Positions 26,957 to 35,669 are shown, numbered from the stretch's first letter. The stretch: DNA of 64,000 nucleotides from Bacteroidota bacterium (GCA_009773165.1 WOUZ01000010.1:62001-126000); one strand, 5' to 3'. Notes: generated by a model not told the origin, from the letters alone. Program-made: numbers and translations.

Positions 26957-26961
26957 ATATT

Positions 26962-27435
26962 ATGATGAAAGAACCACCATTTGATCTGCTGAAAGAGCCA
27001 GTTTATGATATTCTGCAGATTCAGAAAATACTTCCTCATCGTCCTCCATTTTTACTCATCGACCGCATTTTGGAACTTACAGAAGATTATATTGTAGGTC
27101 TTAAAAATGTGACAATGAACGAACAATTTTTTGTAGGTCATTTTCCTCAGGAGCCTGTAATGCCCGGAGTGCTTCTGATTGAAGCAATGGCACAAACCGG
27201 AGGAATATTTGTGTTAAGTCAAGTGCCTGATCCTGAAAATTACATCACCTATTTTCTGAAAATTGATGATGTAAGATTTCGTCAAAAGGTTGTGCCAGGC
27301 GACACGGTTGTGTTTACACTTGAACTTACATCACCAGTCCGCCGTGGCATTTGCAACATGCGTGGTGTGGCTTATGTAGGAAACAAAGTTGTCACAGAGG
27401 GAAATCTCATGGCTCAGATTGCCAAAAAACATTAA
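26962..27435 (+). CDS. fabZ: 3-hydroxyacyl-ACP dehydratase FabZ (unfused)
   Basis: 157 aa hot-dog-fold dehydratase of type II fatty acid synthesis. The active site is H60 in FFVGHFPQEPVMPGV and E74 in LIEAMAQTGG. ILPHRPPFLLIDRI at 23-36 is the family opening. The first 15 residues (MMKEPPFDLLKEPVYD) look like the linker that joins LpxC to FabZ in the fused Bacteroidota protein. The fabZ frame is also open upstream across the lpxC stop. Confidence 0.95.
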   Translation: MMKEPPFDLLKEPVYDILQIQKILPHRPPFLLIDRILELTEDYIVGLKNVTMNEQFFVGHFPQEPVMPGVLLIEAMAQTGGIFVLSQVPDPENYITYFLKIDDVRFRQKVVPGDTVVFTLELTSPVRRGICNMRGVAYVGNKVVTEGNLMAQIAKKH

Positions 27436-27457
27436 ACTTAACTCTAGACCTTATCAA

Positions 27458-28246
27458 ATGAATCAACCATTAGCTTACGTTCATCCTCAGGCAAAAATTG
27501 CCAGCAATGTTGTGATTGAACCGTTTGTAAATATTGAGAAAAACGTCATCATCGAAGAAGGGACCTGGATAGGTTCGAATGTCACCATAATGGAAGGCGC
27601 ACGAATTGGAAAAAATTGTCGCATTTTTCCAGGTGCAGTTATTTCGGCGATGCCTCAGGATCTTAAATATGATGGCGAGGAAACCATTGTTCGGATTGGT
27701 GATCACACTACAATACGCGAATTTGTAACAATTAACCGGGGTACCAAAGCAAGTTGGGAAACTGTTGTGGGTAGCCATTGCCTTTTGATGGCTTATGTGC
27801 ATATAGCCCATGATTGTATTATTGGAAATAATGTAATCCTTGCAAACGCATGTACTCTTGCCGGTCATATCAGAGTTGATGATTGGGCAATTATAGGCGG
27901 GTTGGCCGCAGTACACCAGTTTGTTCAGGTGGGAGCACATTCCATGATCAGCGGAGGAGGATTGGCCCGCAAAGATGTGCCTCCATTTACCAAAGCAGGC
28001 CGTGAGCCTTTATCCTATATTGGTGTCAATTCAATTGGATTGCGCAGAAGAGGTTTCAGCGATGAACGTATCAATGCCATTCAGGATATCTATCGTACTG
28101 TCTACCTGAAAGGCTACAATGTTAGCCAAGCCATAAACCTGATCGAAGCTAACGTCCCTGCCTCACCCGATCGCGATGAAATCCTGAGTTTTATCAATAA
28201 TTCTACCCGTGGTATTATGAAAGGCTACGGCAAGTCAAGGGAATAA
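27458..28246 (+). CDS. lpxA: UDP-N-acetylglucosamine O-acyltransferase LpxA
   Basis: 262 aa from the ATG at 27458; the upstream open frame overlaps fabZ and is not LpxA-like. Left-handed beta-helix with hexapeptide repeats, catalytic histidine H118 in YVHIAHDC, the family motif AMPQDLKYDGE at 64-74, and a helical C-terminus. It catalyses the first step of lipid A synthesis, the 3-O-acylation of UDP-GlcNAc. 22 bases after fabZ, with a strong terminator directly downstream. Confidence 0.95.
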   Translation: MNQPLAYVHPQAKIASNVVIEPFVNIEKNVIIEEGTWIGSNVTIMEGARIGKNCRIFPGAVISAMPQDLKYDGEETIVRIGDHTTIREFVTINRGTKASWETVVGSHCLLMAYVHIAHDCIIGNNVILANACTLAGHIRVDDWAIIGGLAAVHQFVQVGAHSMISGGGLARKDVPPFTKAGREPLSYIGVNSIGLRRRGFSDERINAIQDIYRTVYLKGYNVSQAINLIEANVPASPDRDEILSFINNSTRGIMKGYGKSRE

Positions 28247-28264
28247 TGTTTAGATAACGAAATA

Positions 28265-28308
28265 AAAAAGCCTTTGCCCAAATAACATTTGAGCAAAGGC
28301 TTTTTTTT
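28265..28308 (+). terminator. Intrinsic terminator after lpxA
   Basis: Long hairpin: AAAAAGCCTTTGC pairs with GCAAAGGCTTTTT, with an inner CAAAT/ATTTG stem after one mismatch and an AAC loop, followed by a T-run. Confidence 0.9.
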
Positions 28309-28542
28309 TGTGTGCAAACAAAAGTTTTTGTTTCAAAGATATAGCATGTTGAAAATGTAAAAGCCTATTATGACTTGACAGACATGATATTGTTACTTTG
28401 TCATCTTATTAGATAACATCTGGTAAATATTCTGCTTGCTGTAAAATGGGTCATTGGTAACAGTTGATTTCTCAAACTTTTGGAATTCAATAATATTCAT
28501 TAATAATCATAGCCTGAGGCTTCTGAATTCACAGGAATTTTC

Positions 28543-28550
28543 TACCTTTG
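28543..28550 (+). promoter_or_regulatory. Bacteroidota -7 box for efp
   Basis: TACCTTTG followed by C matches TAnnTTTG, 26 bases before the efp ATG. TTCTG at 28521-28525 is a weak -33 candidate (spacer 17). Confidence 0.5.
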
Positions 28551-28576
28551 CGGCCTTATTTTAACAAAAAATATAT

Positions 28577-29140
28577 ATGGCAACAACTGCTGATTTTAGA
28601 AACGGATTGATTATTGAGTTTAATAATGATTTATACTCAATTGTTGAGTTTCAGCACGTAAAACCTGGCAAAGGCAATGCTTTTGTACGCACACGTTTAA
28701 GAAATCTTAAGACCGGGAAGATGCTTCCGAATACATTTCCGGCAGGAGTAAAGATCAACATTCAACGTGTTGAAAGAAGACCTATGCAGTATTTGTATAA
28801 TGATGGTCTCGACTATTACTTCATGAATAACGAATCATTTGAGCAGATCTCAATAGCTAAGGATCTCATTAACGCACCAGAATTTTTGAAAGAGGGGCAA
28901 GGTGCCGAAATCATGTATCATACAGATACTGAATCAGTTTTAACCTGTGAACTACCTGCTAGTGTGGTGCTGGAAGTAACCTATACCGAACCTGGTGAAA
29001 AAGGCAACACTGCTACCAATGCTATGAAAGAAGCTACTCTCGAAACCGGAGCTTTGATCAGAGTTCCGCTTTTTATCAATATTGGTGATAAGGTAAAGAT
29101 AAATACTGCTGAAGGATCATATTCAGAACGCGTTAAATAA
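28577..29140 (+). CDS. efp: Translation elongation factor P
   Basis: 187 aa, the standard length. Domain I carries the loop HVKPGKGNAFVR with K32 at the tip that reaches the ribosomal peptidyl-transferase centre; domains II and III are OB folds, with the C-terminal GDKVKINTAEGSYSERV typical of EF-P. It relieves stalling at polyproline stretches. A lysine tip suggests modification by an EpmA-type ligase or function without modification; no modification gene is visible here. Its own promoter lies upstream and the second lpxD follows after 22 bases. Confidence 0.97.
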   Translation: MATTADFRNGLIIEFNNDLYSIVEFQHVKPGKGNAFVRTRLRNLKTGKMLPNTFPAGVKINIQRVERRPMQYLYNDGLDYYFMNNESFEQISIAKDLINAPEFLKEGQGAEIMYHTDTESVLTCELPASVVLEVTYTEPGEKGNTATNAMKEATLETGALIRVPLFINIGDKVKINTAEGSYSERVK

Positions 29141-29162
29141 CAAGATTTAGCACTTTTTTTTT

Positions 29163-30092
29163 ATGAAATTTAATCCACCTCTGCGGCTGGCTGAACTTGC
29201 TGCTTTTTTACAGGCTGAATACGACGGCGACCCTGATTTTCTTGTTACCGGAATGAACGAAATTCATATGGTTGAACCAGGAGATCTAACCTTTGTTGAT
29301 CATTCAAAATATTATGACAAAGCTCTCAACTCGAAAGCAACAACCGTTCTTATCAATAAGAAAGTTGATCGCCCTGAAGGAAAAGCGTTGTTATTTCATG
29401 ATAAACCTTTTGATGCTTTCATCTCAATTATACTCAAGTACAGAGCTTTTGAACCTGCAAATCAGCAGGTTAGCTCAAGTGCTGAAATTGGTGAAGGTAC
29501 TGTAATACAACCCGGTGCTTTTATTGGCAACCATGTAACGATTGGAAAAAACTGTATCATTCATGCCAATGCTAGTATCTATGATCACAGTGTAATTGGC
29601 GATCATGTTATCATACATTCCAATTCGGTAATTGGCGCTGATGCTTATTATTTTCAACATCGTCCGGAAGGCTATCGTAAGTTTGAATCATGCGGACGTG
29701 TAATCCTTGAGGATCATGTGGAAGTTGGCGCTTTATGCAGTATTGATAAAGGTGTAACTGGAGATACGATTATTGGTCGCGGTACTAAATTGGACAATCA
29801 TTGTCAGATCGGACACGATACAGTTATTGGACAGAATTGTTTGATTGGTGCACATGCAGCAATTGCAGGAGTTACAAAAATCGAAGATGATGTGATTATT
29901 TGGGGTAGAGTAGCTATCAACAAAGATCTTGTTATTGGCAAAGGAGCTGTTATTCTTGCAACTTCAGCTGTTGACAAAAGCCTTGAAGGCGGTAAAACCT
30001 ATTTTGGCGTGCCAGCTGATGAGGCCCGAAAAAAATGGCGCGAAATAGCATCGGTGCGGCAATTGCCTGATCTGATTGCAAAAATGAGATAA
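29163..30092 (+). CDS. Second LpxD-like acyltransferase
   Basis: 309 aa paralog of LpxD. The N-terminal domain (RLAELAAFLQAEYDGDPDF, GDLTFVDHSKYYDKAL) matches the UDP-binding module, and the hexapeptide beta-helix contains the histidine H218 in DNHCQIGHDTVIG, aligned with the catalytic residue of LpxD. It lacks the C-terminal helix of the first copy. The efp-lpxD2 arrangement is familiar from Bacteroidota. It may acylate a different acceptor or use another acyl chain; that is inference. A terminator follows directly. Confidence 0.85.
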   Translation: MKFNPPLRLAELAAFLQAEYDGDPDFLVTGMNEIHMVEPGDLTFVDHSKYYDKALNSKATTVLINKKVDRPEGKALLFHDKPFDAFISIILKYRAFEPANQQVSSSAEIGEGTVIQPGAFIGNHVTIGKNCIIHANASIYDHSVIGDHVIIHSNSVIGADAYYFQHRPEGYRKFESCGRVILEDHVEVGALCSIDKGVTGDTIIGRGTKLDNHCQIGHDTVIGQNCLIGAHAAIAGVTKIEDDVIIWGRVAINKDLVIGKGAVILATSAVDKSLEGGKTYFGVPADEARKKWREIASVRQLPDLIAKMR

Positions 30093-30098
30093 ATAAAC

Positions 30099-30121
30099 AA
30101 GGAGCTTTTGCTCCTTTTTTT
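30099..30121 (+). terminator. Intrinsic terminator after the second lpxD
   Basis: Stem AAGGAGC/GCTCCTT with loop TTTT and a T-run to 30121. It lies between convergent genes and may also help end the minus-strand polysaccharide transcript. Confidence 0.85.
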
Positions 30122-30151
30122 ATGTGACAACACGATAGAAATTAATATGAT

Positions 30152-31654
30152 TTACTCAATCTCTTTCTTTTCAGCAGTTTGAAAATCGGTCCCATAGATA
30201 TCCATCACTACGATAATCGCCATACATCCCCAAACGGGAATGGACAGTTTATCTGTATCAAGGAAATTATTTAAAAATCCGTGAACGAAATAGCTCACAA
30301 GTGCCAGTGTAGCAGATAAAGTAATAATTTTTGCTTCCTTTGTTTTCGACTTCTTGTATGCTTTTATACCACGATACACCATTGTTCCAACTAAAACGAA
30401 CATGATAAGCATGCCCGGCAGTCCCATTTCGGCCATTGGACCGATATATTCACTGTGAGCGTTTCCCATGTCGCCGGCATTGGTGCTGATAATAGTTTTT
30501 TCTTTGGATCGCTGATAAGGTCCGTAAACAAATTGATAAGTTCCTGGACCCCAACCAAATATAGGTCTCTCTTCGAATAGCCGGATAGCCGCCTGCCAGC
30601 GGTTGATACGTTCAAGATTGGAAGCGTCGGAGGATATATTGGAAATGGATTTAACGTGTTCAACAAAATCTGTTGATGAATCTTGTTTGTTTTTTTCCAA
30701 AGCATCGATAATCTGATGCTGAAAACTAATGAATATAAATACAAGCACCGATGCAGAAATGAGTATCCATCTCAGTCGAATATGGAAAATAACAGCAACA
30801 AATACAGCTGCTGCAGCCGCAAGACTAATCCAGGCTGCACGACTTAAGGAAAGTAATGTAGCAACCGACAGCAGGATGACCATATTGACAATCCAAAAAC
30901 GCTTGGTATGTGACAGTCCAGGGTAGAATAGATATCCTATAGAGAGTATCAGAAACATGGCTAAAGCAGCTCCATAAGCAGTGTGGTCGTTGTAGAGTGG
31001 CGACATCACCCAGTGAGCAGAATTATCACTGAAGTTGAAGCGGGCGTGATTAATTATTGTGTAAGCAATGACAATTATCAAACCAATATTGTATAACCAA
31101 ATAAACCAGTGTATGTTAGATGTTTTTCGGAAAACCAGTGAGGCTATAAAAAATGAGGGGATAACAAACCACATACGCGATACGATGTATTTAATCGAAA
31201 CGATTGGGAGTTCGCTCGTGAAAGTTGTTATGAGCATCCATAAAAACATGATATAGATCACAATGGAAATGGGATGAGAGGCTATCTTTAAGTCATACTT
31301 TCGTTCATGGAGAAGTTTGGTTAGAAAGAGGATCATCACAGCAAACAGCATTGGTTCAACAGGTAATGAAACTCCAAGGCCCACTTCCATATCTTCAATA
31401 TTTAGCGACAGGGGCGTGAGAAAACTAATGAGCAAGATGACTTTATCGAGCGAAAAAATATAAAGCAAGAGTACGGCTAGCACCAAAGGAAGTGCAAAAA
31501 CGAGGTAGAGGTCCTTTTGAATAACAAGATACAAATTTGCCGCTAGAAAAACTGCGGCAAAGAAGTAAACCCATGCTATTTTGATACGTTCGTTCAAAAT
31601 GATAAGGGTTTTAAATATTCTGTTTTTTTTGTGCTGCCGGATTTCGGGCGTCAA
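30152..31654 (-). CDS. O-antigen ligase / polymerase family membrane protein
   Basis: 500 aa with about eleven hydrophobic segments. The large loop near residues 340-400 carries the Wzy_C-type signature RINRWQAAIRLFEERPIFGW followed by GPGTYQF and GNAHSEYIGPMAEMGLPG, shared by WaaL ligases, Wzy-like polymerases and some O-glycosylation ligases. It is likely to polymerise or transfer a surface glycan from a lipid carrier in the inner membrane. It overlaps the upstream Wzz-like gene by 44 bases; no later ATG gives a plausible start. Whether it is ligase or polymerase cannot be decided. Confidence 0.8.
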   Translation of the reverse strand: MTPEIRQHKKNRIFKTLIILNERIKIAWVYFFAAVFLAANLYLVIQKDLYLVFALPLVLAVLLLYIFSLDKVILLISFLTPLSLNIEDMEVGLGVSLPVEPMLFAVMILFLTKLLHERKYDLKIASHPISIVIYIMFLWMLITTFTSELPIVSIKYIVSRMWFVIPSFFIASLVFRKTSNIHWFIWLYNIGLIIVIAYTIINHARFNFSDNSAHWVMSPLYNDHTAYGAALAMFLILSIGYLFYPGLSHTKRFWIVNMVILLSVATLLSLSRAAWISLAAAAAVFVAVIFHIRLRWILISASVLVFIFISFQHQIIDALEKNKQDSSTDFVEHVKSISNISSDASNLERINRWQAAIRLFEERPIFGWGPGTYQFVYGPYQRSKEKTIISTNAGDMGNAHSEYIGPMAEMGLPGMLIMFVLVGTMVYRGIKAYKKSKTKEAKIITLSATLALVSYFVHGFLNNFLDTDKLSIPVWGCMAIIVVMDIYGTDFQTAEKKEIE

Positions 31655-32582
31655 TCACAAAAATGACCAATATGGCAAGTAAAAAAGCTCCCAAAGCCGA
31701 AAAAGCAACAATTATCCACCGCACAGGATAAGCCTTTTTGTCGGATGGATATGGTTTACTAATAATATTGGAATAAGTTAGTTTTGAACGGTTGAAGCGT
31801 TGAGCTTGTTCCAAATCCAATTTAATTTCAACAAAGGTGCGGGCTTCATGTTGCAGCATCTCGGTTACTGTCAATAATTCGCCACCATGTTTTTCGATAT
31901 TGGATTTCAATTCCAGTACCCCTTTGGTGTTGATATTGCCTCCATTGTTTCCATAAATGGTTCGCAGATAACCTTTCATGATTTCCTGTGACTGTACGCT
32001 GTAATCAATGAGACCATAATCATTTCCCATTTCATAAAGCCTGTTTTGAAGGGAATCAATCAGGGCTTTCTTGGCCGAAAGTTGCATTTCATACATTTGG
32101 ATGACTTCCCCCGATTTGGATTTATGCATTGAAGCAACTTTATGATCATAAAGTTTGAGTATCTCCATTGCCATAGCGGCTGCTTTTTCAGGGTCTTTAT
32201 CTTTTACACTAATTGAAATAGCTTCATAAGGTGTTTTGCTGATTTTAATATTTTGATGGTATTCAGCCAATAAAGCAGTTTTGAAGTATTTGTAAGTAGG
32301 GTCAATTTCATAATGCTGAACAAGCTGGAATTTTTCAATCATGGAATCGGTGATATCCTGTGATTGAAGAATCTGAAGCATCTGTTCGGTCTCGCTTTCA
32401 TCTGAATAACTGTTGATATTGGCAGGGTAAGCCACGGCCTCCGACTTATACAAAGGTGTAATAAAAGCTGAGCCGGAAAAGATTGTACCTGCGAGTGCTG
32501 CAGCAACGATGATGACCGCAAGATGAAGGCGCCATTTCAGGATAAGATTGACAAAAGATGTATTGTTAAAGTAGTTGTCCAT
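31611..32582 (-). CDS. Wzz-type polysaccharide chain-length protein, copy 1
   Basis: 323 aa. Two transmembrane helices (about 20-40 and 287-310) enclose a large periplasmic domain with coiled-coil character, the layout of Wzz/PCP proteins. SAFITPLYKSEAVAYP follows the first helix and KKAYPVRWIIVAFSALGAF leads into the second, a normal pattern for the family. No kinase domain is attached. It should set chain length for the glycan handled by the neighbouring ligase/polymerase. Paralog of the next gene, 41 bases away. Confidence 0.85.
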   Translation of the reverse strand: MDNYFNNTSFVNLILKWRLHLAVIIVAAALAGTIFSGSAFITPLYKSEAVAYPANINSYSDESETEQMLQILQSQDITDSMIEKFQLVQHYEIDPTYKYFKTALLAEYHQNIKISKTPYEAISISVKDKDPEKAAAMAMEILKLYDHKVASMHKSKSGEVIQMYEMQLSAKKALIDSLQNRLYEMGNDYGLIDYSVQSQEIMKGYLRTIYGNNGGNINTKGVLELKSNIEKHGGELLTVTEMLQHEARTFVEIKLDLEQAQRFNRSKLTYSNIISKPYPSDKKAYPVRWIIVAFSALGAFLLAILVIFVIDARNPAAQKKQNI

Positions 32583-32623
32583 GATTTCCCATTTTTGCTG
32601 TTGAAGCGGTATTATTGTGTGTA

Positions 32624-33694
32624 TTATTGATCTGATGGATTTCCTGACGTAGGGTAAAGTGGGTCGTACTGAAGTTTTTTTTTTACTTCAGTTGCAGCGA
32701 ACTTCTCAAAAGCGATGATCACAATCAATCCCAGTGAGAGGGTTGAAAACACAGCAATGAGCATGATGAGCCATCGTATGGGATAGGCTTTCTTTTCGGC
32801 TTCATAAGCATTGGTTACAACAAACTTATGTGGCAGATTTTGAGTCGCATCCACTTTAGCTTCGTCGTATTTTGCTTTGATTTGGGAGAGTTGCTTACGC
32901 TCATGCTCCAGCATATCGCGTAGTGATACATATGAGCCACCATACTGAGAGAGCAAATTTAAGCGTTCTTCAATAGCTTTAATACCAGTTTTATTATTCT
33001 TAGCCAATTCAATAGCTAATTGCTGATTAAGCATTTCGGCCTGGCTTTCGTAATCGTGAATCCCTAACCTTCGTATGGCATTAAGGGAGTCCTCCATCGT
33101 TTTGACTTCGTTTCTGAGCTTAAAATATTCTCCTTCTACAATGAGAAAAGCACGTGATGCTACTTCTTTTTGCATCACATTCATTGTTGAGTCGAATAAT
33201 TCGGCAATATCGTTGGCAATAACAGAAGCAAGCTTAGGGTCTTTATCAAGAACAGTGATTTTCACCGCCATATACTCGGTTCGACGAAATTTTATGTTGC
33301 TTTCGTAGGCTTCGAACAATCGTGTAAAGCGAAAATCAGAACCAGGTTTTATTTCGTAGTGGTTCATCAAATCGTATTTTTCTACAATACGATCACGTAT
33401 TTTATTCGAATTTAGTATCTGAAGCATACGCTCCGTCTGCTCATCCTCTCCAATCTCCAGCAAATCTTTCGTGGAATTAAAATTAGTGCTGAGTAAAACT
33501 TTTGAAATAGAATTGGAAGAAGTTGGATAGAGAATAACAGTAGACCTGAAAAGAGGGGTAATAAAGGTTGGACTGCTGAAAATCATAGCCAAAAATGCAG
33601 ATGCTACAGCAATGATAATGAATGGCTTACGATATCGGTAGAAAATGTTCAACAGGCTCAAGCTCGTCATATCTGTGTCATCCTGATACTGCAT
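32624..33694 (-). CDS. Wzz-type polysaccharide chain-length protein, copy 2
   Basis: 356 aa with the same layout as copy 1: helices near 33-53 and 308-330, TFITPLFRSTVILYPTSS after the first and EKKAYPIRWLIMLIAVFSTL before the second. Shared segments such as the EQTERMLQILNS / ETEQMLQILQS region, the KYDLMNHYEI / KFQLVQHYEI region and the MLEHERKQLSQIKAKYDEA / MLQHEARTFVEIKLDLEQA region show that the two genes arose by duplication. First gene of the three-gene polysaccharide transcript. Confidence 0.85.
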   Translation of the reverse strand: MQYQDDTDMTSLSLLNIFYRYRKPFIIIAVASAFLAMIFSSPTFITPLFRSTVILYPTSSNSISKVLLSTNFNSTKDLLEIGEDEQTERMLQILNSNKIRDRIVEKYDLMNHYEIKPGSDFRFTRLFEAYESNIKFRRTEYMAVKITVLDKDPKLASVIANDIAELFDSTMNVMQKEVASRAFLIVEGEYFKLRNEVKTMEDSLNAIRRLGIHDYESQAEMLNQQLAIELAKNNKTGIKAIEERLNLLSQYGGSYVSLRDMLEHERKQLSQIKAKYDEAKVDATQNLPHKFVVTNAYEAEKKAYPIRWLIMLIAVFSTLSLGLIVIIAFEKFAATEVKKKLQYDPLYPTSGNPSDQ

Positions 33695-33722
33695 TTGATT
33701 TTTGCTTTAATTTTAGGAACGT

Positions 33723-33730
33723 CAAAATTA
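33723..33730 (-). promoter_or_regulatory. Bacteroidota -7 box for the wzz-wzz-ligase transcript
   Basis: TAATTTTG on the minus strand, 28 bases before the ATG at 33694. No -33 TTTG is visible at the expected distance. Confidence 0.4.
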
Positions 33731-33855
33731 AAAAAAAATCCTTTGATGCGACGAACTTTTAAAGTAATTATAATGACTTCAAATCATAAGGTTACGGTTT
33801 TAACAGGTTTTTTTCAACCTATTTTTTCGCGTATTGAAAGAATCTTATTTTCTTT

Positions 33856-35028
33856 ATGTTATCGGAACAAGTGTTAGGTAATGTTTTAAAAACATATAGA
33901 CGCATACTGGAGAACAACTTAACCACATTTATCATTTTTATGAGTAACCTGCATGCTTTCTTAAAAATGGCTTTCGAGGTGTTTTACCTGAATAAGAAGC
34001 GGCATGATGCTTTCGTTAAAGAGCTGCTTGACAGAGGCTTTGTGATTGATGAATACACGGGAAAGCGTATGTCGGCAGGAACGTCTATTGCGGCGATAAC
34101 CAATCTTTGGTTCTCTTCATTAAGAGGTTTTCCTTCCAATGCTCAAGAAAAACGTTGCGGACTACTTGTAGGTGCAATAACACCTATTTACGACGATCTG
34201 CTTGATGTTCATGGTTTTACAAGTTTGGCCGAAAAATCATTTGATCAAATTTTGGCCGAAGAGAGTATGTATCATGGCATGAAGAACAACCTAAATGATT
34301 TGTTTCTTTGGCTGATGAAGCAGGCCAACGACAGCATAATGTTGAAAGATGAATACAGGATGTTTTTCCAGCAAACCATAGTAAGCCAGAAAGAAAGTCT
34401 TCGCCAAATGGAAGGCATTGAACTTAACCAGAAAGAGTTAGAGCGAATAATGATGATGAAAGGGGGTAATGCTACCTTATTATATCGTCATCTTTTGGGC
34501 AATAAAATGAAGGAAGGGGAGGAGCAGTTGGTTTTTGCAACCGGAGGATTGATGCAGTTTGCAAATGATATTTTTGATACCTGGAGTGATCATAAAAGTG
34601 GAAATAGAACCCTGGCAACAATAAGTACAAACCCTTCTGATCTTAAAAAAACTTATTTCAAGCTATTACGCGAAGTTGTGAAAAGAGCCGTTGAATTGCC
34701 TTATCCCCAAAATAATATCCTTGCATTTCTCCGATTTCTTTTACCTGTAATTGCTCGTACTTTGGTGTGTTTTGATCAATTTGAGCGACTTTTTACTACT
34801 TACGGGCATTTTGATATTCCCTCTTTTTCACGACAGCAGATGATATGTGACATGGAAAAGCCTGTTAACATGTTCGCAAATGTGCGTTATGCAGCGAAAC
34901 TTTTCGATGAGGAAGTAAAACCATTGATAAAAAAAATTGAACATTTGGTTTTTCTTAGACAAACTATCGATCAATGTTCAGATTACATAAGCTTTTTGCT
35001 CCCTCTTCCGATGAAATGTTTCCAATAA
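33856..35028 (+). CDS. Putative class I isoprenoid synthase-like protein
   Basis: 390 aa, all-helical by appearance. Two acidic motifs stand out. The first is DDLLD at 113-117 in AITPIYDDLLDVHG, like the DDxxD of trans-isoprenoid synthases. The second is QFANDIFDTWSD at 234-245, which fits both the squalene/phytoene synthase pattern QxxNxxxDxxxD and the terpene-cyclase triad spacing N237-D241-D245. These would bind Mg2+ and an isoprenyl diphosphate. The family resembles the poorly characterised 'class 1 isoprenoid biosynthesis enzyme' group. A signal peptide is absent. The start could also be the ATG at 33940. Product unknown; divergent from wzz and followed after 47 bases by a Crp-type regulator. 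Confidence 0.55.
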   Translation: MLSEQVLGNVLKTYRRILENNLTTFIIFMSNLHAFLKMAFEVFYLNKKRHDAFVKELLDRGFVIDEYTGKRMSAGTSIAAITNLWFSSLRGFPSNAQEKRCGLLVGAITPIYDDLLDVHGFTSLAEKSFDQILAEESMYHGMKNNLNDLFLWLMKQANDSIMLKDEYRMFFQQTIVSQKESLRQMEGIELNQKELERIMMMKGGNATLLYRHLLGNKMKEGEEQLVFATGGLMQFANDIFDTWSDHKSGNRTLATISTNPSDLKKTYFKLLREVVKRAVELPYPQNNILAFLRFLLPVIARTLVCFDQFERLFTTYGHFDIPSFSRQQMICDMEKPVNMFANVRYAAKLFDEEVKPLIKKIEHLVFLRQTIDQCSDYISFLLPLPMKCFQ

Positions 35029-35075
35029 AGCTTTGCTCTTTTTGTATAAATTAGTGCCCGAAAAGAGAAGATAAT

Positions 35076-35669
35076 ATGATCGATATGAAACATGACTTAC
35101 TCCGTTTGAACCTTGAACATTTTATTGGTGAAACAATTGGAGATGAGGTCTTTGATACATTCAGCTTGTTGATGTTCAAAAAAACAATCCAAAAGAAAGT
35201 GTATCTGGCCGAAATAAATAATCCATGTAAGTATGTTTATTTTATACTTCAGGGAGCTTGCGTTTCATACACAACAAATGAAAAAGGTGATAAAACGGTT
35301 ATTCAATTTGGATTGGAAGGTAATTGGATTTCAGATCTATACAGTTTTTTTTCAGGAAAACCTGGTATTTACACTATTGAATCACTTGAAACAATGGAAG
35401 TCCTTATGCTTAACAGGGAACGGTTCGAGGAGGCTTGTAACCAACATCTCATTGAGCGTTTTTTTAGAAAACTGATTCAGAATGCGTATGTTGACTTAAA
35501 ATACCGTTTTGCCAAATCCAATAGTGAAGAAGCCTCAGTATGTTATGATGTTTTTGTAAAAGAAAACCCTCAACTGGTGCAGCGCGTGCCACAATACCTG
35601 ATTGCCTCATATCTTGGCATCAAACCACAATCGCTGAGTCGGATAAGGAACACCCCGTCCAAAAAATAG
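35076..35669 (+). CDS. Crp/Fnr-family transcription regulator
   Basis: 197 aa. An N-terminal cyclic-nucleotide-binding-type beta-barrel (VYFILQGACVSYTTNEKGDK, FGLEGNWISDLYSFFSGKP) is followed by a dimerisation helix and a short winged helix-turn-helix with the ending common in Bacteroidota members (RVPQYLIASYLGIKPQSLSRIR). No cysteine cluster for Fe-S binding is present, so an Fnr-like oxygen sensor is unlikely; effector unknown. It may regulate the YceI, pirin and dioxygenase genes downstream. Confidence 0.88.
   Translation: MIDMKHDLLRLNLEHFIGETIGDEVFDTFSLLMFKKTIQKKVYLAEINNPCKYVYFILQGACVSYTTNEKGDKTVIQFGLEGNWISDLYSFFSGKPGIYTIESLETMEVLMLNRERFEEACNQHLIERFFRKLIQNAYVDLKYRFAKSNSEEASVCYDVFVKENPQLVQRVPQYLIASYLGIKPQSLSRIRNTPSKK

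Larger units (their letters stand above)
28247..28576. other. Intergenic region between lpxA and efp
   Basis: 330 bases without a gene. It contains the lpxA terminator (28265-28308) and the efp promoter (-7 at 28543-28550). Between them, 28310-28540, I see no coding frame, RNA or repeat I can support. Confidence 0.7.

Noticed and set aside
26930..26964. Programmed -1 frameshift joining lpxC and fabZ
   Set aside because: No slippery heptamer of the X XXY YYZ type and no following hairpin or pseudoknot is visible; separate genes or an assembly error are simpler.
27470..27940. 156-codon minus-strand frame opposite lpxA
   Set aside because: Antisense to conserved hexapeptide repeats, whose periodic codons leave the other strand open.
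35076..35669. Calling the Crp-type regulator an Fnr oxygen sensor
   Set aside because: No N-terminal cysteine cluster for a 4Fe-4S centre is present.
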